Translations under genes and position numbers: made by a program
The notes under the pieces: generated by a model
What the model saw: the letters and a program-made list of their open reading frames with translations, nothing else
Told to the model about the DNA's origin: nothing
The model's database searches: none
Shown here: positions 9,501-18,178 of the stretch, one piece after another
How the letters are laid out: every line of letters starts with the position of its first letter
Numbering within the stretch: the stretch's first letter is position 1
Source: Eisenbergiella tayi
Lineage (GTDB): Bacteria; Bacillota; Clostridia; Lachnospirales; Lachnospiraceae
Direction: 5' to 3'
DNA: 64,000 bases
NCBI RefSeq assembly: GCF_001881565.1
Contig: NZ_MPDJ01000003.1
Coordinates: 263,515-327,514, forward strand

Positions 9501-9601
9501 CAGAAGGCAGGGCCTTCAGGGATTCCTATGTGCTGATTAAGCAGGGACTTCTGAAGGAGCCGGTTATCCGAAAGGAAAGAAAGGAAGCCGCAGATGAATG
9601 A
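6554..9601 (+). CDS. GH106-like glycoside hydrolase (alpha-L-rhamnosidase type)
   Basis: 1015 residues. The N-terminal barrel has blocks I know from GH106-like and related uncharacterised glycosidases: RPFWAWNGKLTEEELLRQI at residues 21-39, GFSGFFMHSRTGL at about 47-58 and AWLYDEDRWPSG at 85-96. Later come WTDEP-like FTDEPHRGP and a beta-rich C-terminal half (jelly-roll carbohydrate-binding type). There is no signal peptide, so it is intracellular. The ATG at 6554 overlaps the GH1 stop (ATGA), and a GGGAGG site lies within the GH1 end, so translation is coupled. Its 3' end overlaps the next gene by eight bases. Rhamnosidase activity fits the two GH78 neighbours, but the family assignment is by eye. 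Confidence 0.75.
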   Translation: MMRIEDREQLFENPAGEYRGRPFWAWNGKLTEEELLRQIDIFGQMGFSGFFMHSRTGLETEYLGEEWFRLINRCADYAAEKGMEAWLYDEDRWPSGSAGGMVTKTEEYRASFLEMREYTAQEWAEYPGTEKDVASFAIVFEEGDMRKVRPLKLKELPEKGETAVVFGIIRAECSDNYNEFTYVDTMSRPAVEQYIRLTHERYARECGTRLGESIPGIFTDEPHRGPLFSVFSGGKETAVPYTPTLFAEFKKRFGYDLKERLPELFFRYAGEELSAASRDYIELCQELFLENFAQPIQNWCHENKLLFTGHVLHEDSLTAQTVMQGSLMRFYEYMDYPGVDVLTEKNDNWWIVKQIASVARQLDKKWVLSELYGCTGWQMDLEDYKQVGDWQALFGINLRCPHLSWYTMKGEAKRDYPASIFFQSAWYPEYRNLEDYFSRINVLMADADPVCGVLVINPIESVWARSRSGAFRGLESVREGINRLEERYRDTFRILTDNHIDFDYGEEDILARHGSVRDGLLCVGKCAYHTVLVAGMETMRTTTWELLEEYRKQGGRLVFAGEAPGYVDVQPTEKVRELARRALQIPFEKEKIVSSCSAQQIKLTGKNASGVAVQMRKTGQETLIFLLNMDRDHAAGKVTLSLEEDGYPELWDAMSGKISACVFRKKDGRMEIPLTFAAGEEKLLVITAQCRPCPKPEKHSWEKISCLPEEYEYQLSEENICVLDMVRVTLEDGRGLPCREVLKADRELRDILGIPWRGGEMLQPWYEEKKNGIPAEPLSVIAMEYRFEAEAVPRECSLVLEDLEHVTGISLGETEIPLKAEGKWLDTCFDRISLPSGCIREGVNSLRITYAYYKTCGIEAVYLLGNFGVRLDGGKKKAVLTELPKRLKAGDITAQGLPFYSGRIRYFLPDLEKGLYKIRVAGTNAACVRVIGREDALIMQAPYEAVSEDTQAIELVFGRRNTFGPLHQWPAVDAAYGPGNFVTEGRAFRDSYVLIKQGLLKEPVIRKERKEAADE

Positions 9602-11291
9602 CAGAACCATTTTCAGGGTTATGGATAAGGAAACAACGGATACGATTCATCCCGATGAAAGGAAAAGCGCATATCTGCTTCCACGCAGGATTGTGTGGAA
9701 GCAGGGGAGGATAAGCAATGAAGAGGTGCTCCTGAAGGAAAGGGAATCCCAGATATCTCTGGCGGCATGGGACGACTGTGTAATGGACAGCACGGACGGG
9801 CAGGCCTCCCTTCTGCTGGATTTCGGCTATGAGATCCACGGCGGTATCCGCATTCTTGCCTGGAAGGACAGTACGGACAGGGGGGCGAGGGTCCGGATCC
9901 GGTTCGGGGAATCCGTAATGGAGGCCATGAGCGAACCCGGAGGGGAAGGCAATGCCACCAACGATCATGCGAGAAGGGACATCCGTACGGAAATCGGGAT
10001 GATGAGCATGAACCGGATTGGGGAAACGGGCTTCCGTTTCGTGCGAATTGATTTGGAGGAGGAGAATGCCAGCCTTTCCCTCAAGTCAATAGCTGCGGTG
10101 CTGGTATATAAGGATGCTCCCTATCTGGGCAGTTTTTCCTGCAGCGATCCGCTTCTGAACCGTATCTGGGACGTGGGAGCCTACACGGTGCATCTGAATA
10201 TGCAGGAATATATCTGGGATGGAATTAAAAGAGACAGGCTGGTGTGGGTGGGAGATATGCATCCGGAAACACTGACAATCCGAACCGTTTTCGGAGCAGA
10301 CGCGTCTGTTGCCAGGAGTCTGGAATTTATCAGAAAAGAGACGCCTCTTCCCGGCTGGATGAACGGAATGGCAAGCTATACCATGTGGTATGCCATTATT
10401 GTACATGACTGGTTCATGTATACGGGTGATCTGGAATGGCTACGGAGCCAGGAGGAATACCTGGAAGGCATCAGCAGGCAGCTTTCGGAATGCATCGATG
10501 AAAAGGGAAAGGATACGGTGACGGAAGGCCGTTTCCTGGACTGGCCGTCCAGTGACAGGCCTGATGTGGTGGACGCCGGTGTACAGGCCATTCACCTGCT
10601 TGCGGCGGACAGCCTGCGGAAGCTGTTTATGGCGCTGGGAAAGCAGGGGTCTGCGGAGGAATGTGCGCGGGATATGGAAAGGCTGGCCTGTTTCCCGGCT
10701 GATGCGGATGGATCCAAGCAGGCTGCGGCGCTGCTTGTACTCGCAGGGCTTCGGGATGCGGAAGAAATGAACGGAAGTGTTCTTGCAGAAGGAGGCGCGG
10801 AAGGGATGTCCACCTTTATGGGTTATTATATCCTGACTGCCCGTGCGATGGCGGGGGATTATGAAGGGTGCCTTGCATGTATCCGCGACTACTGGGGCGG
10901 AATGCTGGAACTGGGAGCTACCACCTTCTGGGAGGATTTCGATGTGAAATGGATGGAAGGGGCGGCGCCTATCGACCGGTTCCCGAAGGAAGGGGAAACC
11001 GATGTGCACGGAACTTATGGGGATTACTGCTACAAGGGATACCGTCACAGCCTGTGCCATGGCTGGGCGTCCGGCGTCACCCCCTGGCTGACCGAAAATG
11101 TCCTGGGCGTCAGGATAATGGAGCCGGGCTGTACCAAGCTTGAAATAAAGCCCCACCTGGGAAATTTATCATGGGCGAAGGGAACCTTCCCCACTCCTTT
11201 TGGCGTTGTCCATATTTCCCATAAGAAAAAGAAGGACGGCAGCATAGAGTCCAAAATAAAAGCGCCGGCAGGAGTGACCGTCATTTCCTGA
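9594..11291 (+). CDS. GH78-like alpha-L-rhamnosidase
   Basis: 565 residues, shorter than classical GH78 enzymes (often over 850), with a small N-terminal beta domain and the (alpha/alpha)6 barrel. The catalytic-region signature WDGIKRDRLVWVGDMHPE lies at residues 208-225 and corresponds to the D-G-x-K-R-D-R...W-x-G-D block of GH78. The C-terminal end has the usual small beta domain (LGVRIMEPGCTKLEIKP, then a GVVHISHKKK stretch). It has no signal peptide. The ATG at 9594 is behind AAGGAAG inside the previous gene. It would remove terminal rhamnose from oligosaccharides or plant glycosides imported by the neighbouring transporter. Confidence 0.85.
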   Translation: MNDRTIFRVMDKETTDTIHPDERKSAYLLPRRIVWKQGRISNEEVLLKERESQISLAAWDDCVMDSTDGQASLLLDFGYEIHGGIRILAWKDSTDRGARVRIRFGESVMEAMSEPGGEGNATNDHARRDIRTEIGMMSMNRIGETGFRFVRIDLEEENASLSLKSIAAVLVYKDAPYLGSFSCSDPLLNRIWDVGAYTVHLNMQEYIWDGIKRDRLVWVGDMHPETLTIRTVFGADASVARSLEFIRKETPLPGWMNGMASYTMWYAIIVHDWFMYTGDLEWLRSQEEYLEGISRQLSECIDEKGKDTVTEGRFLDWPSSDRPDVVDAGVQAIHLLAADSLRKLFMALGKQGSAEECARDMERLACFPADADGSKQAAALLVLAGLRDAEEMNGSVLAEGGAEGMSTFMGYYILTARAMAGDYEGCLACIRDYWGGMLELGATTFWEDFDVKWMEGAAPIDRFPKEGETDVHGTYGDYCYKGYRHSLCHGWASGVTPWLTENVLGVRIMEPGCTKLEIKPHLGNLSWAKGTFPTPFGVVHISHKKKKDGSIESKIKAPAGVTVIS

Positions 11292-11318
11292 ACCAGGATA
11301 GGAAACGGCTTGTGATAC

Positions 11319-11335
11319 GTGCGCCCCGGGCGCAC
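11319..11335 (+). repeat. intercistronic hairpin
   Basis: GTGCGCCC and GGGCGCAC form a perfect 8-bp palindrome around one central base between the two rhamnosidase-like genes. It may protect or tune the mRNA; there is no T-run. Confidence 0.6.
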
Positions 11336-11348
11336 AGAGGGAGAGGGA

Positions 11349-13838
11349 ATGGAAAAGAAAATATTTCAGAAGGCAAGGCCGGTCTTTGTGCCGGGAATGG
11401 AAGCTAAGCCGGATACTTTGGCGGCATTCCGGTGTGATTTTACGGTGCAGCCTGGCAAGACCTATAAGCTGGCAATTGCCGCACATACTTTTTACAGAGC
11501 ATATATAAACGGCGTATTCCTGGGGGCGGGCCCGGCACCTGCGCCCTTTGGCATGCTGAAAGCGGACCGATACCGGCTGGAAGGGCTCAAAGAGGGGCTT
11601 AACCGGCTGGCTGTGGAGGTGATTGGTTATGTACCCTCGGAAAATAATTATGCGACACATGAGACCTCCTGTCTGATCGCCGAACTCACAGAGGAGAACA
11701 AGGTGATCTGCGCAACAGGGGACGCCGGCTTTACCTGCGGCCTCCTGACACAGAAGGACTGTGAAGCGGAGACCCTGTCCTTTGGGCGGAGAGTCCCTCT
11801 TGAGGCCTATCATCTGGATGAGGCATATACCGCGTGGAGGACAGGAGCAATTCCCGGGGCAGCCGCCTGCCGGGAGACAGGAGAAGAGAGGATAATCAGG
11901 GAAAGAGGCACGGCCATGCCGGATTTCAGCATTCGGGAAGGCTTTCGGATGCTTGGAATTTACAGTCTCCGGGAACGCCCGGAAGAATGGAAAGCACAGA
12001 GCTGGTGGGAATCGGATGCCTATATTGCCCGCTGCGGAGGAGAGGGGATGAAGCGGCCCGCGTACGAAGATTCCCTTCTGGAAGATACGGTTTATGAGGG
12101 AAGGCTGGAGGAAGAAAAAGGCACGGACGGCAGATGCATCTATAAGCTTTCCGGACACGAAGCTCCCGCGGCTCTGGAATTTGTTATGGAAGAGGCGGAA
12201 ACGGGATTTATCGGCATTGCCTTTTCATCGGAAGGGCCGGTCACGGTGGATATTCTCTGGAATGATTATCTGGACGGCCGCGGACTGCTTCCGGTAAAAG
12301 CGGATAACGTTAACCGCGTGATACGTCTGTATTCGGAGGGCGGAAGCTTTGCCTTTGAAGCGATGGAGCCGCATTTCCTGAAATACATCAAGGTTATATT
12401 CCGGGGAGGAAAACGTGTTTCCCTGGATCGGCTTTATGTGCGCACCTATCATTTCCCGGATTCCCCGGCATCCGGTTTTGTCTGTTCCGACAAAGAAATG
12501 AACCGCATTTATGAAGGGGCAAGAAGGACTCTGCTGACGAATTCCCTGGCGTTTTTCCTGGATTCCCCGGAGCGGGAGCGGGGAGGCTGGGCCGGTGACA
12601 GCTACTGGACGGGCAGGGCGGCAGCCATGCTGCTTTCCGATACGACCCTGGAACGCAGTATGCTAACGGATTTTCTCGCGGCGGATTACTCCGTGATGCA
12701 GGAAGGTTCGTTCCCGGCCTGCTGCAGCGGCGGAGCCAGGAAGGATCCGTGCATGATGTATTCCTGGAACCTGTTTCTGCTGCTGGAGCTGACGGATTAC
12801 TACAGGAGGACCTGCGATGAGGAAATGAAGGAGGCCTACAGAGAACGTGTAAGCCTGTTCCTGGAGGCTTCCCAGGCTTATAAAAACAGCCTCGGGGTAC
12901 TGGAAAACATCCCCGGCTCCATGTTCATCGACTGGTCCCAGTCCAACGATGCGTCCCATACGGCCCCCATCTGTACGGCGGCGAACGGTCTCTATGCATT
13001 TACCCTGCAGCGCCTGGGAGAAATGTATCACAGGGCGGATTATATAGAGGAAGCGGAATGCGTCCGCACTGTGTTCCGTAAGTTTTATGATAAGGTGAAG
13101 GGCAGCAGGAACGATTTGTTCACCATGTATCCCCTTTTGCCGGATTCCATGACGGTCACGGAGGATGGATTAACGGGAAACGGCGCATACAGCGAAGCCG
13201 CGCAGTATTATTATTTCTGGACGGGGCTTCTGTCCGTAAAGGACGCGCCTGCCCTGTGGAAAATACTGAAGGAGGAATATGGCCCCTGCCCTGAAAAGTA
13301 CAGAGGAACCGCACATCTGAGAGTAGGAAACTGCGGTGTGTTCTTCGGATATATGATGAGGTTCGAACTGTTGGCCCGCCATGGGGAAACGGCTTTGCTG
13401 GAAAAAGAAATGAAGCACCTGTGCGGCTATATGCTGTCACAGGATCCGGGAACCTTCTGGGAGACGCTCAGCGGAACGGACAGCAGAAACCACGGCTTCG
13501 GCGCCTATTACGGCGCGATTCTTATGCGGGTATTTCTGGGAATAGAGATTCCGAACAGGGAAAACAAAAGAGTGTGCTTCGCACCTCATCCGGGCAGCCT
13601 GCAATGGGCAAAAGGAACCATGGATACCGCGGACGGACGCATCAGCGCGTTATGGAGCCTGGGCGATGAGGGAATCCGTATGGAAATGAGCGCGCCGGAG
13701 GGCTATCAGATTGAGGCCGTCATCCCGGAGGAATACGGCTTCGCCCGCTGTATGACGGTCAATGGAGTACAGACGGACATTTCCGGCCCGATCCTGACAG
13801 GTAATAAGCTTTCTTTGGAGCTTCGCAGGAAGGAATGA
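11349..13838 (+). CDS. GH78-family alpha-L-rhamnosidase
   Basis: 829 residues with a typical GH78 layout: an N-terminal beta domain (YRAYINGVFLGAGPAPAPFG near residues 50-69), then an (alpha/alpha)6 catalytic barrel whose key block is LDSPERERGGWAGDSYWTG at about 405-423, and a C-terminal beta domain (GSLQWAKGTMDTADGRI). The D-x-P-x-R-E-R...W-x-G-D block supplies the catalytic acids in GH78. There is no signal peptide. The ATG at 11349 follows GGGAGAGGG; an in-frame start at 11319 would run through the intercistronic hairpin and is unlikely. It is the last gene of the glycosidase operon. It differs clearly from the 565-residue enzyme upstream, so the two probably cleave different rhamnosides. 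Confidence 0.85.
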   Translation: MEKKIFQKARPVFVPGMEAKPDTLAAFRCDFTVQPGKTYKLAIAAHTFYRAYINGVFLGAGPAPAPFGMLKADRYRLEGLKEGLNRLAVEVIGYVPSENNYATHETSCLIAELTEENKVICATGDAGFTCGLLTQKDCEAETLSFGRRVPLEAYHLDEAYTAWRTGAIPGAAACRETGEERIIRERGTAMPDFSIREGFRMLGIYSLRERPEEWKAQSWWESDAYIARCGGEGMKRPAYEDSLLEDTVYEGRLEEEKGTDGRCIYKLSGHEAPAALEFVMEEAETGFIGIAFSSEGPVTVDILWNDYLDGRGLLPVKADNVNRVIRLYSEGGSFAFEAMEPHFLKYIKVIFRGGKRVSLDRLYVRTYHFPDSPASGFVCSDKEMNRIYEGARRTLLTNSLAFFLDSPERERGGWAGDSYWTGRAAAMLLSDTTLERSMLTDFLAADYSVMQEGSFPACCSGGARKDPCMMYSWNLFLLLELTDYYRRTCDEEMKEAYRERVSLFLEASQAYKNSLGVLENIPGSMFIDWSQSNDASHTAPICTAANGLYAFTLQRLGEMYHRADYIEEAECVRTVFRKFYDKVKGSRNDLFTMYPLLPDSMTVTEDGLTGNGAYSEAAQYYYFWTGLLSVKDAPALWKILKEEYGPCPEKYRGTAHLRVGNCGVFFGYMMRFELLARHGETALLEKEMKHLCGYMLSQDPGTFWETLSGTDSRNHGFGAYYGAILMRVFLGIEIPNRENKRVCFAPHPGSLQWAKGTMDTADGRISALWSLGDEGIRMEMSAPEGYQIEAVIPEEYGFARCMTVNGVQTDISGPILTGNKLSLELRRKE

Positions 13839-13909
13839 CACCAACGTTGTACATGTCCCAGGCTTCCGGCCGCTGCTTTACAATATGCACGAAGCCGGTA
13901 CCGGCAGAA

Positions 13910-16111
13910 TCAGCCCTTCCCGTTACGGAACTGGGAAGGAGTAATTCCGATTTCCTGCTTGAATTTGCGGCGGAAGCTGGACACATTAATATATCCTACA
14001 CTTATACTGATCTGATCAATGGGCATGCTTGTATTAAGAAGCATGTCCTTTGCTTTGGCCAGACGCAGTTCCCAGAGATAATCAGAAAAATTCTTATCGA
14101 ATTTCTTTTTGAAAAGATAACTCATGTAGGCGATACTCACCTCGAATTTATCCGCGAGTACGGAAATGGAAAAATCGGGCGAGGTATAGCATTCCTGCAG
14201 AATCTCCATTATCTGGGAAGCATGCACGGCAGAATTGGCATACTCCGCCTCAAAGGTGGCAAGGAGTTCATCCACATTCCGGGAAATTTCTCCTCCCTTT
14301 TCCTGATAAGGACAGCTGCGGCATAAATACAGCGTTTCAAAATAGAGATCGCTGTAATTTTTAAATTTAATATTCATCCGGTTCATGGCATTGATGATGA
14401 TAGTCAGGATATCGATCAAGACACACCGGATAAAGAAGTCGGGAAAAAGAGTTCCGTTTTCAGAGGCGCTGTCGATCTGGGAAAAGAGCTCTTTTTTCAG
14501 TTCATGGGCCTGTTTGAAATCTGGCGTTTTCAGGCATAGGGCAAGGGCATCCAGATTTTTATAAGGATAAGCCAGATTGGAAGGGGAGGGTATCAGGGGA
14601 GCGATTTCCGTATAGGAGACCACTGCGGCATCCTGCCGGTACTTATCGGCCAGCAGGGCATTTTCATAAAGGTAGGGGATTTCCAGAGGGGAGGAGGCTC
14701 CGTTGCTCACGGCCGCCGTACATCCTGTTTCCCGGCAGTAGTCCGACAGGAGAAGGCGGATGACCTCGTCCTTGTTGTCTTCGATACCCGGATAATTTAT
14801 CATGAATATCCCATGTGCTTTGCCGGCTTCCAGCAGGGCGCAGGAATTTTTATCGGGCAGGGCGTTCTCCAGATATTCCACAACCTCATTGGCATTGAAA
14901 TTTTTTCTGGGAAGGCTGATTTTAATTACAAAAATCATGTTGTCCGGTTCGTCGCTGAAAAACTGATCAATATCCATGATTCCGTTCATTTTGGAATTGC
15001 TGCTGTCGGAAACGATGGAATCCAGAATGGATTTCTGCATGGACAGCCTGTATTTATCCAGTTTTTTCTGCAGCTCCTTCTTTTCGGACAGCGCCGTGGT
15101 GAAGGCGGCGTCTATCTGATCCACATAGCTGCGGCCCGGAAGGGGCTTGTCCACCAGCTTGGTGAGCAGCCTGTGAAGGGGCCAGTAGGTGATCCGCATG
15201 GAACAAAGGATCAGGATGATCCCGCAGGCGGCCAGCAGGACCAGTATCATATAAGTATTGCGGAAGGCCAGGCTGACCTGATCCAGTATGGCTTTGTTGG
15301 AGGACAGCGCCAGCAGGGACAGATCGCTGGGAAGGCCTTTGTATACAAACATGCTGTCGTCGGAGTCAATGGGATAGCAGCCGGGTTCTTTTACCAGGCC
15401 GTCCAGATAGGGCCGGATGGTATCCGTATGAATGCCGGAAACTATCCGGTTATCCGAGGTGACAAGGCAAACGGAGGTGATGCCGTTAAAACTGCCTGTT
15501 TCCAGGGTTGTCTGAAGATCCTTGGCACTGATGACATAGAAAATAGAGTAGGATTCCACATTGCTGTTGTAAGGCAGATAGAGAAGCAGGCTGGAGGTTT
15601 CGTCAGACAGAAAAATGAGCTGGCTTTTATTGGAGTCCGTATACTGCATCATGGGAAAAGGAAGGTAATGGGTGCCGGTATATACATAATAGATACCGTC
15701 CTCCTTATAAACATGCTTGCCGGAGGATAGAATACTGTCCGTTTTATTGTCCACATAGACAATGGTATCTATAAAACTGTTGCTTACCGTATATTCATTC
15801 ATGCGCTGGGCGGCCTGATAGTTATACCAGTTTTCATTTTTATAACGGGAAAGAACAAGATTGATATCATTGGAAAGAAGGGAATGCACCTGATTGACAT
15901 CCGACAGATCGTCATCGAGCTGGAGCATGACATTTGTCAGACGTTTATCGGTCTGATCCTTCAAATCCTTAAAGTAAATATGATTCAGCTGCAGGCGGAC
16001 GGCGAGGAAGAAGCCAAGGAAAAGAATGCTCAGAATGATGAAATAGGATAAAAAATATTTAATGAGCGTAGTATTTTTGCTGCTTGAAAAAAGACGGGCC
16101 GTGTATTTCAT
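13910..16111 (-). CDS. membrane-bound AraC-family regulator with extracellular sensor
   Basis: 733 residues. TM1 is at about 17-38 (LIKYFLSYFIILSILF). An extracellular domain of roughly 250 residues follows, then TM2 (MILVLLAACGIILILC) at about 294-309, a cytosolic linker, and a C-terminal AraC double HTH from about residue 635 to the end (ISVLADKFEVSIAYMSYLF, then ISISVGYINVSSFRRKFK). The start is the ATG at 16111 behind GGAG. This one-protein design joins outside sensing to DNA binding without a phosphorelay. It is divergent from the sugar-binding lipoprotein at 16453, so it very likely senses that transporter's ligand and activates 16453-24301 and perhaps the glycosidase operon. Confidence 0.88.
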   Translation of the reverse strand: MKYTARLFSSSKNTTLIKYFLSYFIILSILFLGFFLAVRLQLNHIYFKDLKDQTDKRLTNVMLQLDDDLSDVNQVHSLLSNDINLVLSRYKNENWYNYQAAQRMNEYTVSNSFIDTIVYVDNKTDSILSSGKHVYKEDGIYYVYTGTHYLPFPMMQYTDSNKSQLIFLSDETSSLLLYLPYNSNVESYSIFYVISAKDLQTTLETGSFNGITSVCLVTSDNRIVSGIHTDTIRPYLDGLVKEPGCYPIDSDDSMFVYKGLPSDLSLLALSSNKAILDQVSLAFRNTYMILVLLAACGIILILCSMRITYWPLHRLLTKLVDKPLPGRSYVDQIDAAFTTALSEKKELQKKLDKYRLSMQKSILDSIVSDSSNSKMNGIMDIDQFFSDEPDNMIFVIKISLPRKNFNANEVVEYLENALPDKNSCALLEAGKAHGIFMINYPGIEDNKDEVIRLLLSDYCRETGCTAAVSNGASSPLEIPYLYENALLADKYRQDAAVVSYTEIAPLIPSPSNLAYPYKNLDALALCLKTPDFKQAHELKKELFSQIDSASENGTLFPDFFIRCVLIDILTIIINAMNRMNIKFKNYSDLYFETLYLCRSCPYQEKGGEISRNVDELLATFEAEYANSAVHASQIMEILQECYTSPDFSISVLADKFEVSIAYMSYLFKKKFDKNFSDYLWELRLAKAKDMLLNTSMPIDQISISVGYINVSSFRRKFKQEIGITPSQFRNGKG

Positions 16112-16330
16112 AGGGTCTCCTTTGTATATCAGAAAATATATGATTATCATACAATAAATGGAAATTAGGCGCAATATCGGTGAACACTTATCCTGCCCGG
16201 GCGGACGGAACAGTTTTTAAATAATTTTTTTGTTATTTGTATGTTTACAGCGGAAATGCCGGAAATAAGCGGGGTTCAGGCGGCAAAAGAGGAATACAGA
16301 ATTTATTTGCAAATGGCAGAATCATGTATC

Positions 16331-16360
16331 TTGATGATATAGATTTGTAGTACCTATAAT
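16331..16360 (+). promoter_or_regulatory. promoter of the sugar-binding lipoprotein operon
   Basis: TTGATG at 16331-16336 and TATAAT at 16355-16360 have an 18-base spacer, about 90 bases before the start codon. It lies in a 341-base divergent region (16112-16452) that otherwise holds only AT-rich sequence and would contain the AraC binding sites. Confidence 0.75.
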
Positions 16361-16452
16361 AGAGCCAGGCTCACAAAGCAATGGAGAGGCGCCTCCGAGT
16401 GACAGATGAGTGGGCATACAAAGGTTTTGACAAAAAACAGGAGGTATTACTT

Positions 16453-18084
16453 ATGAACATGAAAAAGCTTACGGCATTATTCTGTGCTTTTGCAATGACG
16501 TTTTCGCTGACGGCATGCGGAGGAGCAAAGGAGACATCGGATGCGGCAGCGGTACCGGAAAGCAGCAAGGCGGCTGAGGGAACTGCGGACGGAGGGGCAG
16601 ACACAGGGGAAAGCCAGGCATCCGGTGATGCCATAACCTTCCCTTTGGCAGAGACAAAGGAATACAGTGTATTTGCCATTTTGAATCAGGAATACGATTT
16701 GCAGGATAATATTTCCATGCAGACCGTAACGGAAGCAGCCAACCTGAAATTTAATTTCCAATCTGTTATGGGAGCGGATTTGAAAGAAAAAAGAAACCTG
16801 GTTCTTGCTTCCGGGGAATATCCCGATATGTTTTTCAAGGCAGGCTTTGAGGCGAATGATTTGGAGAAATACGGAAAACAGGGACTGTTCCTTCCGTTAG
16901 AGGATATGATCAAACAGTATGCGCCCAATCTCAGCGCAAGGCTGGATGAAATGGACGGCTGGGATTATCTCACATCTTCAGACGGACACATTTATTCCCT
17001 GCCGGGCATCGAGAGACAGAATGGCGCGATGACAACCTATTGGATCAATAAAAGATGGATGGATAATCTGGGCCTGCAGGAGCCGAAGAGCCTGGATGAG
17101 CTGTATGAGGTGCTGAAGGCATTCAAGGAAGAGGACGCGAACGGAAACGGGGATCCGAACGATGAGATACCTCTGACCGCAACCGATGTGGTGAAACCGG
17201 ATCTGCTGCTTGCCTACTTTGGCATCCCTTATGATTATGGAACCAAAACCGCTGTGATTGACGGGGAACTGACCTATATCCCCACTTCCGAAACCTTTAA
17301 GAAATATGTGGAATATGTGGCAAAGCTTTACCAGGAAGGGCTGCTTGACAAGAATGCATTTACCCAGAAGCATGAGCAGCAGGGAGCCATCGGCCAGTCC
17401 GGCGATGTGCTGGGAAGCTTCTTTGATGCAGGCGCATTCCTTACGGTCGGAAGAGATAACGATGACGATTACATCGCCCTCACACCCTTTGAAGACGGGC
17501 TCTATCCCCTCGGTACCGGTATTGTTCCCGGAACCATGGTTTTGACGGACACCTGTAAGGATCCTGAGGTCCTGATCGCATGGGCGGATCAGTTCTATAC
17601 GGAGGAAGGCGGTATCCTGACATGGCTCGGTATAGAAGGAAAAACCTGGCAGATGGATGAGGACGGAAACTGGGAATGGATTGTGGGCCAGGGATACGGC
17701 GACGATATTGCGACTGTACGTTCCAGCTCTACCATTCAGGGAGCGGCATACCATCCTTCCATCCAGCCTGATTTCTGGTTTGACAAGATGTCTGAAAAGG
17801 TTGATCCGGATGAAGTATACCTGAACGGAGAAAGAGCCAAGGTCGCTGCAAAAGGTGCTGTTCCGCTGCCGATGATGCGCTACAGTGACGGCGATGCCAA
17901 GACCATATCAACCATTAAGCCCGACATTGACGCATACATAGACCAGTACGTGGCACAGGTTGCTACCGGAGAACTCAATCTGGAGGACAGCTGGGATGAA
18001 TATGTGGCAACCGTAGGAAACATGGGCGGAGGCCAGCTGGAAGAAATCTATAAAAATACCTATAAGGAAGCTATAGGAAAGTAA
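16453..18084 (+). CDS. extracellular sugar-binding lipoprotein (family 1, LplA/YtcQ type)
   Basis: 543 residues, long as usual for LplA/YtcQ binding proteins. The signal peptide ends at LTAC (lipid-carrying Cys at about 22), followed by a Gly/Ala/Glu-rich linker. The start is the ATG at 16453 behind AGGAGGT. The body has the ligand-domain features of family 1 proteins, with an EF-hand-like DANGNGDPNDEIP loop near residue 233. Two Lpl-type permeases follow. A hairpin at 18105-18138 separates it from them, which probably allows excess binding protein. The genes on both sides point to an oligosaccharide containing rhamnose or beta-linked glucose/GlcNAc as ligand. No ATPase is encoded, so a shared MsmX-type ATPase elsewhere is expected. 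Confidence 0.88.
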   Translation: MNMKKLTALFCAFAMTFSLTACGGAKETSDAAAVPESSKAAEGTADGGADTGESQASGDAITFPLAETKEYSVFAILNQEYDLQDNISMQTVTEAANLKFNFQSVMGADLKEKRNLVLASGEYPDMFFKAGFEANDLEKYGKQGLFLPLEDMIKQYAPNLSARLDEMDGWDYLTSSDGHIYSLPGIERQNGAMTTYWINKRWMDNLGLQEPKSLDELYEVLKAFKEEDANGNGDPNDEIPLTATDVVKPDLLLAYFGIPYDYGTKTAVIDGELTYIPTSETFKKYVEYVAKLYQEGLLDKNAFTQKHEQQGAIGQSGDVLGSFFDAGAFLTVGRDNDDDYIALTPFEDGLYPLGTGIVPGTMVLTDTCKDPEVLIAWADQFYTEEGGILTWLGIEGKTWQMDEDGNWEWIVGQGYGDDIATVRSSSTIQGAAYHPSIQPDFWFDKMSEKVDPDEVYLNGERAKVAAKGAVPLPMMRYSDGDAKTISTIKPDIDAYIDQYVAQVATGELNLEDSWDEYVATVGNMGGGQLEEIYKNTYKEAIGK

Positions 18085-18104
18085 AAAGAATTACAGAGAA
18101 ACGC

Positions 18105-18138
18105 ATAAGGCCGCTGCGGAATGCTGTAGCGGCCTTAT
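18105..18138 (+). repeat. intercistronic hairpin after the binding-protein gene
   Basis: ATAAGGCCGCT and AGCGGCCTTAT form a perfect 11-bp stem with a 12-base loop. It is likely an mRNA-stabilising or partial termination element between the binding protein and permease genes. Confidence 0.7.
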
Positions 18139-18178
18139 CCTTGTCAGGAATAAAATTAAATTCAAAGGGGGAAAACCA